Shown piece by piece: positions 15,995-24,835 of a stretch of 64,000 nt of DNA; position 1 is the stretch's first letter; each line of letters starts with the position of its first letter. The DNA is taken from positions 1-64,000 of the forward strand of contig JBAPTR010000199.1 in assembly GCA_049282265.1 (NCBI GenBank), written 5' to 3'. This DNA comes from CAYUCJ01 sp049282265 (GTDB taxonomy: Bacteria; Desulfobacterota; DSM-4660; Desulfatiglandales; Desulfatiglandaceae). Made by a program: the position numbers and the translations under genes. A model generated the notes under the pieces. The model did not search any database and was not told the origin of the DNA. It saw only the letters and a program-made list of their open reading frames with translations.

Positions 15995-17221
15995 CTACTC
16001 GTATCTCAAGCCCTCAACCGGGTTCAGCCTCGAGGCGTTCCATGATGGATACAGGGTTGCCAGAAAAGAAATCGCCACAGCTGCCATGGACACCAGCGCC
16101 ACGTCCCATCTTTCCACGAGTACGGGAAGGGTAGAGATATAATAGACGTCAGAAGGCAACGATATGAATTTGTATTTTGCCAACAAATCGCACAACCCCA
16201 GGCCGAAACCAAGGCCTGCCAAGGTCCCCAAGATCCCAACCAACAACCCCTGGAGCATAAAAATGGACATGACGCTTCTGGAAGAAGCGCCCATGGTTCT
16301 CAATATGGCTATGTCCTTGCGCTTCTCCATGACGACCATGACCAAGGTGCTGATGATATTCAGTGCTCCCACCAGCACAATCATAATGAGAATGACAAAC
16401 ATGGTTACTTTCTCCAGTTTCAGGGCCGAAAAAAGGCTCCTGTTCATCACCTTCCAGTCCTTGGTCCAAAAGGGATACCCTAAAGTATCCTGAACTCTGC
16501 GAGCGATAGTATCCGAACGATCGATATCATTTACCTTGATCTCTATGCCGGTGACCTTGTCTCCAAGCCCGAGGAACTTCTCCGCTTCTTCAATGGAGAC
16601 GTAAAGCATGGTGGCATCGTATTCGTACATGCCCGAGTCAAACAACCCGACAACACGAAACTTTCGCGTGTTGGGAACTCTTCCCAGGGGCGTGAGCCGC
16701 CCTTCGGGGGATACAAGGGTCAGAACATCCCCCGTATGAACACCTATCTGTCTTGCAAGCTCCTTGCCCAATATCACTGCGGGAAATCCCTGCGATTTTT
16801 CGCCGATGGAGCCCAGAGTGCCCTGTTTGATCATCTTTTTGATTCCCAGCACCTGCCCAACAGTCACAGGATCGATGCCCCTCAAAACGGCACCCGACAC
16901 ATTGCCGGCATGGTTGACCATGACCTGCCCGTAGATAAACGGGGTCGATCCCACGACGCCATCAACCCTGTTCACTTTTTTCATGACGGAACCGTAGTCT
17001 TTGAAGGCCCCTCCATAATTCAACACCAGGGCATGGGAGTTGACCCCCAGTATCTTGCTCATAAGATCGGCCCTGAACCCATTCATCACGGAAAGGACGA
17101 CAATGAGTGCCATGACACCGACCATTACCCCCAAGACCGAGATGATGGTGATAATGGAGACAAAAGTCCGCTTACGCTTGGCTCTCAGATATCGCAGTCC
17201 CAGGAAGAGTTCAAACCACAT
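15995..17221 (-). CDS. lolC: Lipoprotein-releasing permease LolC/LolE
   Basis: Membrane subunit of the lipoprotein-release transporter. FtsX/MacB topology: one N-terminal membrane span (about 25-47, rich in Val/Ile), a large periplasmic domain, and three C-terminal spans (about 275-300, 320-345 and 375-395). The ending YPSWNASRLNPVEGLRYE is characteristic of LolC/E. A single permease gene is present, so it may act as a homodimer (as LolF-type systems do) rather than as LolC plus LolE. It sits between lysS and lolD. Confidence 0.9.
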   Translation of the reverse strand: MWFELFLGLRYLRAKRKRTFVSIITIISVLGVMVGVMALIVVLSVMNGFRADLMSKILGVNSHALVLNYGGAFKDYGSVMKKVNRVDGVVGSTPFIYGQVMVNHAGNVSGAVLRGIDPVTVGQVLGIKKMIKQGTLGSIGEKSQGFPAVILGKELARQIGVHTGDVLTLVSPEGRLTPLGRVPNTRKFRVVGLFDSGMYEYDATMLYVSIEEAEKFLGLGDKVTGIEIKVNDIDRSDTIARRVQDTLGYPFWTKDWKVMNRSLFSALKLEKVTMFVILIMIVLVGALNIISTLVMVVMEKRKDIAILRTMGASSRSVMSIFMLQGLLVGILGTLAGLGFGLGLCDLLAKYKFISLPSDVYYISTLPVLVERWDVALVSMAAVAISFLATLYPSWNASRLNPVEGLRYE

Positions 17222-17228
17222 ATTCCGG

Positions 17229-18713
17229 TTAGTCCTGTTTCGGTTTCATTAGAGGAAAGAGAATCACATCTCTTATGGAGGGCGCATCCGTCAACAGCAT
17301 GACGAGCCTGTCAATTCCTATGCCCTCGCCCGCAGTGGGAGGCATACCGTATTCCAGGGCCGTTACATAGTCTTCATCCATGAACTGGGCCTCTTCATCA
17401 CCCTCTTCTCTCAAGGAGACCTGATATTCAAAACGCTTCCGCTGATCCATGGGGTCGTTCAGCTCGGTAAAACCATTGGCGATTTCCCACCCGCCGATGA
17501 AAAGTTCGAATCGATCAGTCAGATCAGGATTCTCATCGTTTCGCCTGGACAGGGGGGATACATCGGTGGGATATCCCACCACAAAAGTTGGATTGGTCAG
17601 TTCAGGCTCAACTAATGCATCAAATAATTTCGTTAACACCTTTCCATGGCTGTCATTTTTTGATATATCTATTCCTTTGGAACTTGCCAGGTCTCTGGCA
17701 AACACTGGCTCGTCTATGGCCCTCCTCTCCACACCGCCAATCTCCAGCAGTGCGTCTGTCAATGAAATTCTCGCCCAGGGGCCTGAAAAATCAATAGATT
17801 TTCCCTGGTAGGTGATCACGCTTTCACCGCAGACCGAGTGAACCAGTTCCCTGAATAAGGCCTCTGTCAAATCGATAAGATCTTCGTAGGTGGCATAGGC
17901 CATGTAAAATTCGAGCATCGTGAATTCAGGATTGTGTTTTATGGAGATACCCTCGTTCCTGAAATTCCTGTTGAGCTCAAAGACACGTTCCAATCCGCCC
18001 ACAACGAGCCGCTTCAGATAGAGTTCCGGTGCCACCCTCAGGTAAAGGGGCATGGCCAGGGCATTGTGGTAGGTTTCAAAGGGTTTCGCCGTAGCCCCCC
18101 CGGGAATGGGTTGCATCATGGGCGTCTCCACCTCCAGGAAATCCTTCTGAATAAAAAACTTCCGGATGGCTTGAATAATTCGTCCCCTGACGACAAATAC
18201 GTCTTTCACACTGTCATTTACAACCAGATCAAGATACCTCTGCCTGTAACGGGTTTCCACGTCGGTCAATCCATGCCACTTTTCCGGAAGCGGCCGGAGA
18301 GATTTGGAAAGGAGTTGAAGTTCCTCCGCCAGCAAGGTCAGCTCGCCTGTACGGGTCCGAAAAAGGGGGCCTTTTATGCGAACGAAGTCCCCCATGTCCA
18401 TCAATTTGAAAACGGCGAAGTTTTCTTCGCCAATCTTGTCCTTGCGGACATAGACCTGAATGCGACCGCTCCTGTCTTTGATATGGATAAACGAAGCCTT
18501 GCCGAAGTCCCGCCGTGACATCATCCTGCCGGCCACTGCGAAGTTCTCCGGGTTCTTCTGCAAAATTTCGCCATTGACATCGCCAAACCGTTTCAACAAC
18601 TCTGAAATCGTGCAACCTACCTGCCCTCCAGGGGGATAGAGGGGAATTTCCATATCAGCCAATTTTTGGCATTTGTTCAATCTTTCCGTCAGCATTGAAT
18701 CTTTCTTCTCCAT
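17229..18713 (-). CDS. lysS: Lysyl-tRNA synthetase, class II
   Basis: Charges tRNA-Lys. The N-terminal OB-fold anticodon domain (about 60-150) is followed by the class II catalytic core: motif 1 region FLEVETPMMQPIPGGA, motif 2 around FELNRNFRNEGIS with HNPEFTMLEFY, and motif 3 GIGIDRLVMLLT near the C-terminus. The 494-residue length is standard. It heads the minus-strand run leading into lolC/E and bamA, seven bases before the permease gene, so translation and envelope genes share a transcript here. Confidence 0.95.
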   Translation of the reverse strand: MEKKDSMLTERLNKCQKLADMEIPLYPPGGQVGCTISELLKRFGDVNGEILQKNPENFAVAGRMMSRRDFGKASFIHIKDRSGRIQVYVRKDKIGEENFAVFKLMDMGDFVRIKGPLFRTRTGELTLLAEELQLLSKSLRPLPEKWHGLTDVETRYRQRYLDLVVNDSVKDVFVVRGRIIQAIRKFFIQKDFLEVETPMMQPIPGGATAKPFETYHNALAMPLYLRVAPELYLKRLVVGGLERVFELNRNFRNEGISIKHNPEFTMLEFYMAYATYEDLIDLTEALFRELVHSVCGESVITYQGKSIDFSGPWARISLTDALLEIGGVERRAIDEPVFARDLASSKGIDISKNDSHGKVLTKLFDALVEPELTNPTFVVGYPTDVSPLSRRNDENPDLTDRFELFIGGWEIANGFTELNDPMDQRKRFEYQVSLREEGDEEAQFMDEDYVTALEYGMPPTAGEGIGIDRLVMLLTDAPSIRDVILFPLMKPKQD

Positions 18714-19267
18714 GCCAGAAATAGTCGCCTTTCAAGAAATTAGGATGGGCACCGGACAGTGCAAATCTTTTCCCTGCCAGAGATTAAACAAAATTAACTA
18801 ATCCAATTGCATCTTCTAGTCAAGATAAAAGGTCATGAAGCCTCTGATTTCAAGAGTTTCGATGGGGCAGACTTTTCCCCGGAATCCCCCCATTCAAGCT
18901 CCGGATGGCTGGAAAACGACCCTCAGCATCACGAATTTATGATTGTTGATATCCTGGTTTTTTGCGGATATCATATTTCAAGACTTATTTTACACATTAT
19001 ACTCAAACAGGTCCTATCCGACTCATGATCAACCAAATTTAAGCTTGCAATCAACAGAGAAATCCGTTAATAAATAGTATAATGGATTTTTACCAGTGAT
19101 TTTAGGGCTCGAACAGCGAAAAATCAATCTAACGCGACGCTGACAAATGTGCAGACAAATGGGACGGGAGGAATGGCCCCCCCTCTCTGGGTGGAAAGAT
19201 CTCTAATAAATTTTTCAACTGGATGGAATGGAAGAGAAAGGTCAACATTAACCAAAAGGGGGTAGTT
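18714..19267. other. Divergent intergenic region between lysS and livK
   Basis: No convincing gene lies in these 554 bases; short frames in it lack homology that I can recognise. On the minus strand TTGACT at 18818-18823 is a possible -35 box for lysS, though no good -10 follows at the right distance. On the plus strand TATAAT at 19078-19083 could be a -10 box for livK, again without a clear -35. AAAGGGGG before 19268 is the livK ribosome-binding site. Confidence 0.5.
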
Positions 19268-20482
19268 ATGAAGAAGATCTTTATTTTTGTAAGCGTGTTG
19301 GTGTTTTTTGTGGCCCTTGTCCCGTGCACCCATGCACAGGATGTGAAGGTGGGGACCCTTATGGCCTACACCGGGCCGCTGAAGGAATTTGGTCCGAACA
19401 TTGAAAACGGCATTAAGCTGGCCATCAAACAGATGGGCGAAGCGGGGCTGGACATGAAGCTCTTCGCTGGGGACAGCGAGACCTCACCCATCCCTGCAGT
19501 CAATGCTGCCAAGAAGCTTGTGGATATTGATAAGGTCGTCGCCGTTGTGGGGGCCCTTTCAAGCGGGGTGACCATCGCCGTTGCCGAGTCTGTAACCTGC
19601 CCGAACAACGTGATCATGATCTCCCCCGCATCCACATCCCCTCTGATCACCGTTCTGCCGGCGGACGAGAAAAAGGACCTCCTGTTCCGAACCTGTCCGT
19701 CCGATGCCCTTCAGGCCTTGGTCGCGGGCAAACTGGCCGTCTCCTACAACAAGACCGCCTCGGTCATTTACGTGAACAATCCTTATGGCCAGGGTCTTGC
19801 GCAAAATTTCAAGAAATCCTTTGAAAGCCATGGCGGCAAGGTTCTCGCCATGGTTCCAATTGCGAACAAACCGGCCCCGTCCTACACGGCCGAGCTGAAA
19901 AAGGCCCTTGCGGGGCATCCGGACCGCCTTTGTGCCTACAGCTATCCGGAACAGGCGAAGATCTATGTCAAGCAGGCCATTGAGTTCTTTAAGTACAGGC
20001 ATTTCCTGTTCTGCGATGGTACGAAGTCAATGGATATCCTCAATGCCGTCGGCGCCAAGAATCTCGAGGGCCAGATGGGCACGGTAGCCGGCTCGGCGCA
20101 AGGAGAGGCCTACAAGTCGTTCAACGACCAATTCAAGGCCGAGTATGGGAAACTTCCGCCGCTGCCATATATCACCAATGGCTATGACGCCACGGCAGTC
20201 ATCGGCCTCGCCGCTTATGCAGCCAAAGTCAAAGGACTTCCGCTGACCGCGACGAATATCCGGGACAACCTGCGCGCTGTGGCAAACCCTCCGGGCGAAA
20301 AGATTTACCCCGGCGACTTCAAAAAGGCCTTCGATCTGTTGAAAGAGGGCAAGAAGATCAATTACGAAGGGGCTGCCGGTTCATGTGACTTTGACAAGAA
20401 TGGCGATGTGGTCACGCCGATCGAAATATGGAAATACTCCAAAGGCCAGATTGTAACAGTCAGATCAGAGGATGTAAAATAA
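19268..20482 (+). CDS. livK: Branched-chain amino-acid ABC transporter, periplasmic binding protein
   Basis: Type I periplasmic substrate-binding protein of the LivJ/LivK family. A signal peptide is clear (MKKIFIFVSVLVFFVALVP, cleavage near THA), and the mature part begins VKVGTLMAYTGPLKEFG with the typical NGIKLAIKQ helix. Two-lobe architecture is suggested by length (404 residues). A longer frame starts at 19223, but ATG 19268 follows AAAGGGGG and opens directly into the signal peptide. It faces the livGFHM operon, which would supply the membrane and ATPase parts. The actual ligand (leucine, other amino acid, amide or urea) cannot be told from sequence by eye. Confidence 0.9.
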   Translation: MKKIFIFVSVLVFFVALVPCTHAQDVKVGTLMAYTGPLKEFGPNIENGIKLAIKQMGEAGLDMKLFAGDSETSPIPAVNAAKKLVDIDKVVAVVGALSSGVTIAVAESVTCPNNVIMISPASTSPLITVLPADEKKDLLFRTCPSDALQALVAGKLAVSYNKTASVIYVNNPYGQGLAQNFKKSFESHGGKVLAMVPIANKPAPSYTAELKKALAGHPDRLCAYSYPEQAKIYVKQAIEFFKYRHFLFCDGTKSMDILNAVGAKNLEGQMGTVAGSAQGEAYKSFNDQFKAEYGKLPPLPYITNGYDATAVIGLAAYAAKVKGLPLTATNIRDNLRAVANPPGEKIYPGDFKKAFDLLKEGKKINYEGAAGSCDFDKNGDVVTPIEIWKYSKGQIVTVRSEDVK

Positions 20483-20492
20483 GACAAACTTC

Positions 20493-20678
20493 CCCAAATC
20501 CACCGTCTAATTTGCGTATCGTGAGCTTTGATGAGGGATTTGGCGACATTCCTGATCACCAGCAAGGTATTAGATGCAAGGCGCCGAGGAGCGACGAGTG
20601 AGTCGTATGAACAATACGTCGCAATGAGAAGCGATCGAAGGCAACGCCGCAGATGATACCTTGATGGTGGATCAGGGA
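20493..20678 (+). repeat. Family B palindromic repeat, copy 1
   Basis: Non-coding element also found at 54138-54366. A short leading hairpin pairs CCAAATC (20494-20500) with GATTTGG (20537-20543). The main body has inverted ends of about 24 bases, 20549-20572 against 20654-20678, with one bulge and one mismatch in the same places as in the other copy. Inside is a small hairpin, CGTAT-gaaca-ATACG (20604-20618), flanked by GCGAC and GTCGC. It lies right after livK, between convergent genes. Confidence 0.8.
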
Positions 20679-20717
20679 CTTCCCTGACACAGCCGCCTAT
20701 CATAAGGCTGTAATCGA

Positions 20718-20753
20718 AAGCGGGACGCCAGTGTATGGCTTCCCGCTTTTTTT
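20718..20753 (+). terminator. Rho-independent terminator after livK
   Basis: AAGCGGGA (20718-20725) pairs with TCCCGCTT (20741-20748), with GCCA/TGGC pairing inside the loop, and the 3' arm runs into seven T residues. It lies downstream of the family B element, so that element would be carried on the livK transcript. Confidence 0.8.
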
Positions 20754-20755
20754 GT

Positions 20756-21063
20756 CAGCTCACCCTTAGTTACGTATAACCGCCATAGGAGGGAGGGGTT
20801 TTCAGTGTCTTCGGGGCGCCGAAAACGAAGCGCTCGCACCCACATGCATGGCGGGCGGCCCACTGAGGGCGGGAATTGGCCATGGAGGCGCTCCCAAGGC
20901 AACCTCCGACGCGCCTCCCTCACGGGTGGTCTGTCTCTGCGGCAACGGAAAACTTTTCCTGAGATGGCAAATTGAGCCGCTCAAGCCCTCGGCGCCACTT
21001 TGTTTCGCCCAATTGCTTTCGCAACCGACGGGGCTCAGTGGAACGACATCCCGACCTCAACCA
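20756..21063. other. GC-rich gap between livK and livM, no recognisable gene
   Basis: About 300 bases between the livK terminator and the hairpin after livM. Open frames exist on both strands because the region is GC-rich, but none has a ribosome-binding site or a recognisable product. It could be decayed sequence. Confidence 0.4.
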
Positions 21064-21095
21064 CAGAAAGCCACGGCTTTTGCCGTGGCTTTCTG
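21064..21095. terminator. Strong hairpin downstream of livM
   Basis: A perfect 14-base-pair stem, CAGAAAGCCACGGC with GCCGTGGCTTTCTG, closes a four-base TTTT loop. It lies 25 bases past the livM stop on the minus strand. No T-run follows on either strand, so it may stabilise the liv mRNA 3' end rather than be a classic intrinsic terminator. Confidence 0.65.
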
Positions 21096-21119
21096 CAACC
21101 GGGGTAAACCCGAGGACGG

Positions 21120-22082
21120 CTAATCGCTCATCCGGGATATTCTTTTTTCCTCTCCCAGGAGTCCTCTAGGCCTGTAAATCAGGATGACCTCCAGGAGAAT
21201 CCCGATGAGGAGAAACCTGAAGTAGGGCGCTCTGGACTGCAGGAGCGGCGGGAGGAGATTGCCGATGAAGGAGGTCCCTATCCAGATGCCCCAGATAACA
21301 AAGGCCCCGAGGATGGCCCCTTTGTTGTTCCCGCTCCCCCCCGCCATCAGCATGACCCACATGATGAAGGTACCGTAAAGGGGTGTAAAGACATCCGGGG
21401 AGATGGACTTGGTGTAATGGGCATACAACGCCCCGGCTACGCCCATGACCATGCAGCCGAAGACCAGGGATTGCATCTTGAAGTGAAATATGTTTTTTCC
21501 GCTCATGGCGGCGGAAAGCGTATCGTCCCTGATGCCTCTGAGGACCCTTCCCCAGGGGGACCGGATGGCCCGCTCGATCAGGAAATAAACTACCGCCATG
21601 GTGATCACGACAATGACCAGGTAAATATAATTGTAATTCATCGGGGAGACCAGGTTCTGGAGAGGCTGGGGCAGCCCCATCAGCCCCTGCGGTCCGTTGG
21701 CCAGGAACTGTTCGTTGTTGAAAATCAGCCGGATGGTTTCGGCGATGCCCAGTGTCGCGATGGCCAGATAGTCTTCCTGCAATTTGAGCGTAGGTATCCC
21801 GATGAGAAAGGCGACAATTCCGCAGGCAACGGCAGCCCCCAACAATCCGAAGATAAAAGGCAGATGGAGGCCGAAGACCTGCTGGACATACTGGGCATAG
21901 ACCCCGGTGGGCATGGGCAGGGTGATCAATGCCGAGGTGTAGGCCCCGATACAGAAAAAACCCGCGATGCCGATATTGAATAACCCCGTGTAGCCCCACT
22001 GGATGTTGAGACCCAGGCAGAAAACGGCAAAGATCCCCGCCATAATCACCAGCGAGACGAGATATGCAAGTAGTCCCCCCAT
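21120..22082 (-). CDS. livM: Branched-chain amino-acid ABC transporter permease LivM
   Basis: Second membrane subunit of the liv importer. Eight to ten hydrophobic segments run through the 320 residues; QWGYTGLFNIGIAGFFCIGAYT near the N-terminus and the coupling motif region AIRSPWGRVLRGIRDDTLSAAMSG are typical of LivM. It is the last gene of livG-livF-livH-livM, one base after livH. A strong hairpin follows its stop codon. Confidence 0.93.
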   Translation of the reverse strand: MGGLLAYLVSLVIMAGIFAVFCLGLNIQWGYTGLFNIGIAGFFCIGAYTSALITLPMPTGVYAQYVQQVFGLHLPFIFGLLGAAVACGIVAFLIGIPTLKLQEDYLAIATLGIAETIRLIFNNEQFLANGPQGLMGLPQPLQNLVSPMNYNYIYLVIVVITMAVVYFLIERAIRSPWGRVLRGIRDDTLSAAMSGKNIFHFKMQSLVFGCMVMGVAGALYAHYTKSISPDVFTPLYGTFIMWVMLMAGGSGNNKGAILGAFVIWGIWIGTSFIGNLLPPLLQSRAPYFRFLLIGILLEVILIYRPRGLLGEEKRISRMSD

Positions 22083-22083
22083 A

Positions 22084-22995
22084 TCAGTTCTTCCCCCCGA
22101 ATATCCCCTTTGGCCGAAACAACAGGATGATGATCATGATGATGAAGGCGACCGCCGGCTTGTAGGTGGGCGTTATGAAGGCAGTGGACATCTGTTGGAC
22201 CACTCCAATGATCAAGCCGCCCACAAGGGCCCCGTATATGTTCCCGATGGTGCCCAGGATGGTGGCGGCAAATAGGGGCAACAGGAGGTCCCAGCCCATG
22301 TACGGGTTCAATTGAACGTCGATACCGTAGAGTATGCCGCCGGCGCCGGCCAGGGCGCCTGCTATTCCCCATGTCCACATGATGATGTGCTCGGTATTGA
22401 TGCCCGAGATGAGCGCCAGCTGCTGGTTGTCCGAGGTCGCCCTCATGGCTTTCCCCATCTTGGTTTTCTCCAGGAAGAGATGAAGGAGAAAGATCAGAAC
22501 GAAGACCACCGCCAGGATCAGAATCTCATCGGGCATGATGGTGATTTGCAACGGGAAGTCAATGGCCTGCCGCATAAAACCCGGCCTGTAAAACAAGGAG
22601 TCCGCCCCCCACAGGATCAGCAGGATCATTCGAAGAATGAACGCCGCACCCAGCGAGGACATGGCCATTATCACGGGACCGCTATCCTTCATGCGGAGTT
22701 TTCGATACAGGATCTGATCAAATAAGATGGCCACGAAAGCCACCGCCGCCATGGCCACGGGAAAGGCAATCACCATGCGCCAGCCAAAGGAAAACGGTCC
22801 CAGCGTGTAGTCCGGAATGCCTATCCATGACAGCACGGCGGTGACCATGAACAGGGCGACATAGGCCCCCGTCGCCATCAGATCTCCATGGGCGAAATTC
22901 GCCAGCCGGACTATGCCGTAAGACAGGGTGAGGCCGATGGCGCCCAGGGAAATGATGCCACCGTAGATGATACCATATACGAATAGTTCTGCCAC
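22084..22995 (-). CDS. livH: Branched-chain amino-acid ABC transporter permease LivH
   Basis: First membrane subunit of the liv importer, 303 residues and highly hydrophobic. The N-terminal GIIYGGIISLGAIGLTLSYG followed by LANFAHGDLMATGAYVA is the LivH hallmark, and KTKMGKAMRATSDN is the cytoplasmic loop that contacts the ATPases. It begins two bases after livF ends and is followed by livM after one base, so the three are translated from one message. Confidence 0.93.
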   Translation of the reverse strand: MAELFVYGIIYGGIISLGAIGLTLSYGIVRLANFAHGDLMATGAYVALFMVTAVLSWIGIPDYTLGPFSFGWRMVIAFPVAMAAVAFVAILFDQILYRKLRMKDSGPVIMAMSSLGAAFILRMILLILWGADSLFYRPGFMRQAIDFPLQITIMPDEILILAVVFVLIFLLHLFLEKTKMGKAMRATSDNQQLALISGINTEHIIMWTWGIAGALAGAGGILYGIDVQLNPYMGWDLLLPLFAATILGTIGNIYGALVGGLIIGVVQQMSTAFITPTYKPAVAFIIMIIILLFRPKGIFGGKN

Positions 22996-22997
22996 GC

Positions 22998-23702
22998 TTA
23001 TCCTCCCAAGTAGAGACGACCCACTTCTTCGTTCGCAAGCAGGGCATCTCCTGCGCCATCCAGTACGTTTTTCCCCATGGCCAGGACATACCCATGGTGG
23101 GCCATTTTCAAGGCGTCTCTGGCATTCTGCTCTACGATGATCATGGACACGCCCGTCTCGTTGATTTCCGTAATCTTCTCAAATATGTCGGCGACGATAA
23201 TCGGCGCCATGCCTGCGGACGGCTCATCCAGCAGCAGCACCGTGGGGTCCACCATAAGGGCTCTGCCCATGGCCACCATCTGCCTCTGCCCCCCTGAGAG
23301 ATGGCCGGCCTTGTGTTTCTTCCTTCCCTTTAAAACGGGGAAGAGTTCGTAAATCTCTTCGAGTCTCTTGCTGTAATCGTCATCCCGGATAAAGGCCCCC
23401 ATCTCCAGATTTTCCTGAATGGTCAGAGTGGGAAAAACATTCTGCACTTGAGGCACGTAGCTCATGCCTTTCCTTGCGACCTTATCCGGTTGCAGCTCCG
23501 TGATATCTTCATCCTTCAACATAATCGTGCCTTCCCTGGGCTTCAGGATTCCGAAAGCGGTCTTCAGAAAGGTGGACTTCCCTGCACCGTTCGGCCCGAT
23601 GATGGCCACGATCTTTCCCGACTCCACCTCAATATGGACGCCATGAAGGATGTCAATTTCACCATATCCCGCCGTAATGTTTCCTGCCTTTAAGATAATC
23701 AT
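22998..23702 (-). CDS. livF: Branched-chain amino-acid ABC transporter ATPase LivF
   Basis: One of the two ATPases of the liv importer. Walker A GPNGAGKSTFLKT, signature LSGGQRQMVAMGRAL, Walker B VLLLDEPSAGMAP and the switch His-like Gln region IIVEQNA are visible; EQNA is typical of LivF where LivG has EHNM. The 234-residue size fits. It overlaps livG by four bases (ATGA). Confidence 0.93.
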   Translation of the reverse strand: MIILKAGNITAGYGEIDILHGVHIEVESGKIVAIIGPNGAGKSTFLKTAFGILKPREGTIMLKDEDITELQPDKVARKGMSYVPQVQNVFPTLTIQENLEMGAFIRDDDYSKRLEEIYELFPVLKGRKKHKAGHLSGGQRQMVAMGRALMVDPTVLLLDEPSAGMAPIIVADIFEKITEINETGVSMIIVEQNARDALKMAHHGYVLAMGKNVLDGAGDALLANEEVGRLYLGG

Positions 23703-24460
23703 CGGTACTGTCCACCCAGATAGGCTTCAAGGACACTCTTGTTCTTCTTGATCTCATCAGGAGTCCCCTCGGCCAGTTTTCGCCCCTCGCTCATCACGAT
23801 GACCGGATTGCAAAGGGTCATGATCAGATCCATATTGTGCTCTACCAGGAAGAAGGTGATCTTTTTCTCCTCGCAGAGTTTCCGGATATTGGCAACCAGC
23901 TTTCCGAGCAGGGTCCGGTTCACCCCTGCGGCCGGCTCATCCAGGAGGACCATTTTGGGATCGGCCATCATGCTTCTGGCCAGTTCCAGGAGCTTTTTTT
24001 GCCCCCCTGACAGGGATCCGGCATATTCATCTTTGAGATCGATCAACTCGACAAATTCAAGGACTTCGAGCGCCTTAGCCTCGATCTCCCTTTCCTGACC
24101 TCTCACTGCGCCATATCTGAACCAGACGTTCCATATCTTTTCCCCCAGCTGACTCTCAGGCATAAACATCAAGTTCTCCAGCACCGTCATTCGCCCGAAT
24201 TCGCGCGTAATTTGGAAAGTCCGATACATCCTTCTTTTGAATATCTGATGGGGAGGCAGGCCGGCAATATCCTGACCTTGGAAAGTGATTTCTCCCTTGT
24301 CCGGTTTGTAGTTGCCGGTAATCACGTTAAAAAGGGTCGTCTTACCGGCTCCATTCGGTCCAATGAGACCCGTAATGGAACCTTCTTCTACTCTGAGGGA
24401 ACAGTCATAAACGGCCATCAGGCCTCCGAAACTCTTGGATACTCCCTTTACCTCAAGCAT
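23699..24460 (-). CDS. livG: Branched-chain amino-acid ABC transporter ATPase LivG
   Basis: ATPase partner of LivF. Walker A GPNGAGKTTLFNV, signature LSGGQKKLLELARSM, Walker B MVLLDEPAAGVN and the LivG-type EHNMDLIM are present. The frame extends back to 24517, but ATG 24460 (MLEVKGVSKSFGG) follows AGGAGG at the right distance and gives the usual length. It is the first gene of the operon, read from the promoter at 24545-24573. Confidence 0.93.
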   Translation of the reverse strand: MLEVKGVSKSFGGLMAVYDCSLRVEEGSITGLIGPNGAGKTTLFNVITGNYKPDKGEITFQGQDIAGLPPHQIFKRRMYRTFQITREFGRMTVLENLMFMPESQLGEKIWNVWFRYGAVRGQEREIEAKALEVLEFVELIDLKDEYAGSLSGGQKKLLELARSMMADPKMVLLDEPAAGVNRTLLGKLVANIRKLCEEKKITFFLVEHNMDLIMTLCNPVIVMSEGRKLAEGTPDEIKKNKSVLEAYLGGQYR

Positions 24461-24544
24461 GGAACCTCCTACCTGTATAAGATCGTTCCTGCAACAGCTA
24501 GCCAATCTTATCGTCACAACATTGAATGAGCATCAAGTTTTGTT

Positions 24545-24573
24545 AGATTAGAAACAAAAACAGAATATGTCAA
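24545..24573 (-). promoter_or_regulatory. Sigma-70-type promoter of livGFHM
   Basis: Read on the minus strand: TTGACA at 24573-24568, 17 bases, then TAATCT at 24550-24545. The -35 is consensus and the -10 keeps the three key positions. It lies 85 bases upstream of the livG start. Confidence 0.55.
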
Positions 24574-24720
24574 TCTGAAATCGCGTTAGGCCGTCCAGCC
24601 ATTCAATGAATAAAGATTTCTGAAAGCACGAAACAGGAATCGCCGGTAGGGCTCGAATGCAGAATGGAGTCAGCGGATCCATGAAGAGTTCTTCTGAACC
24701 GGAAAGCACGCACAATTCTT

Positions 24721-24749
24721 TTGAAAATTGAAATAATTGGTGCTATAGA
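24721..24749 (+). promoter_or_regulatory. Sigma-70-type promoter of acetoacetyl-CoA synthetase
   Basis: TTGAAA at 24721-24726 and TATAGA at 24744-24749 with a 17-base spacer. The expected transcript start is near 24756, leaving an 80-base leader before the gene's GAGGAGG ribosome-binding site and start at 24836. Confidence 0.6.
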
Positions 24750-24835
24750 ATCAGGAGCATTCAGGAAATCTCTCGTGCTGCTGCGGCTGGTTGCATGCCG
24801 GACCTCAAATCAAAAAACAGTTGAGGAGGAAAAAC

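Larger units (their letters stand above)
24461..24835. other. Divergent control region between livG and acetoacetyl-CoA synthetase
   Basis: No gene in these 375 bases. Two outward-facing promoters are visible (24545-24573 minus, 24721-24749 plus), leaving about 147 bases between the -35 boxes. The nine-base word GAAAGCACG occurs twice in this inner part, at 24622-24630 and 24702-24710, exactly 80 bases apart, and could be a regulator site; that is speculative. Confidence 0.5.

Noticed and set aside
18807..19028. 73-codon plus-strand frame between lysS and livK
   Set aside because: It has no ribosome-binding site, atypical composition and nothing recognisable.
20493..20678. CRISPR-like array or attachment site for the family B element
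   Set aside because: There is only one unit here and one 33 kb away, with no regular spacers and no cas or integrase gene.
21166..21999. 277-codon minus-strand frame inside livM
   Set aside because: Its product is His/Arg/Pro-rich with no recognisable family, and it overlaps a clear permease gene in a shifted frame; it reflects GC-rich codon use.
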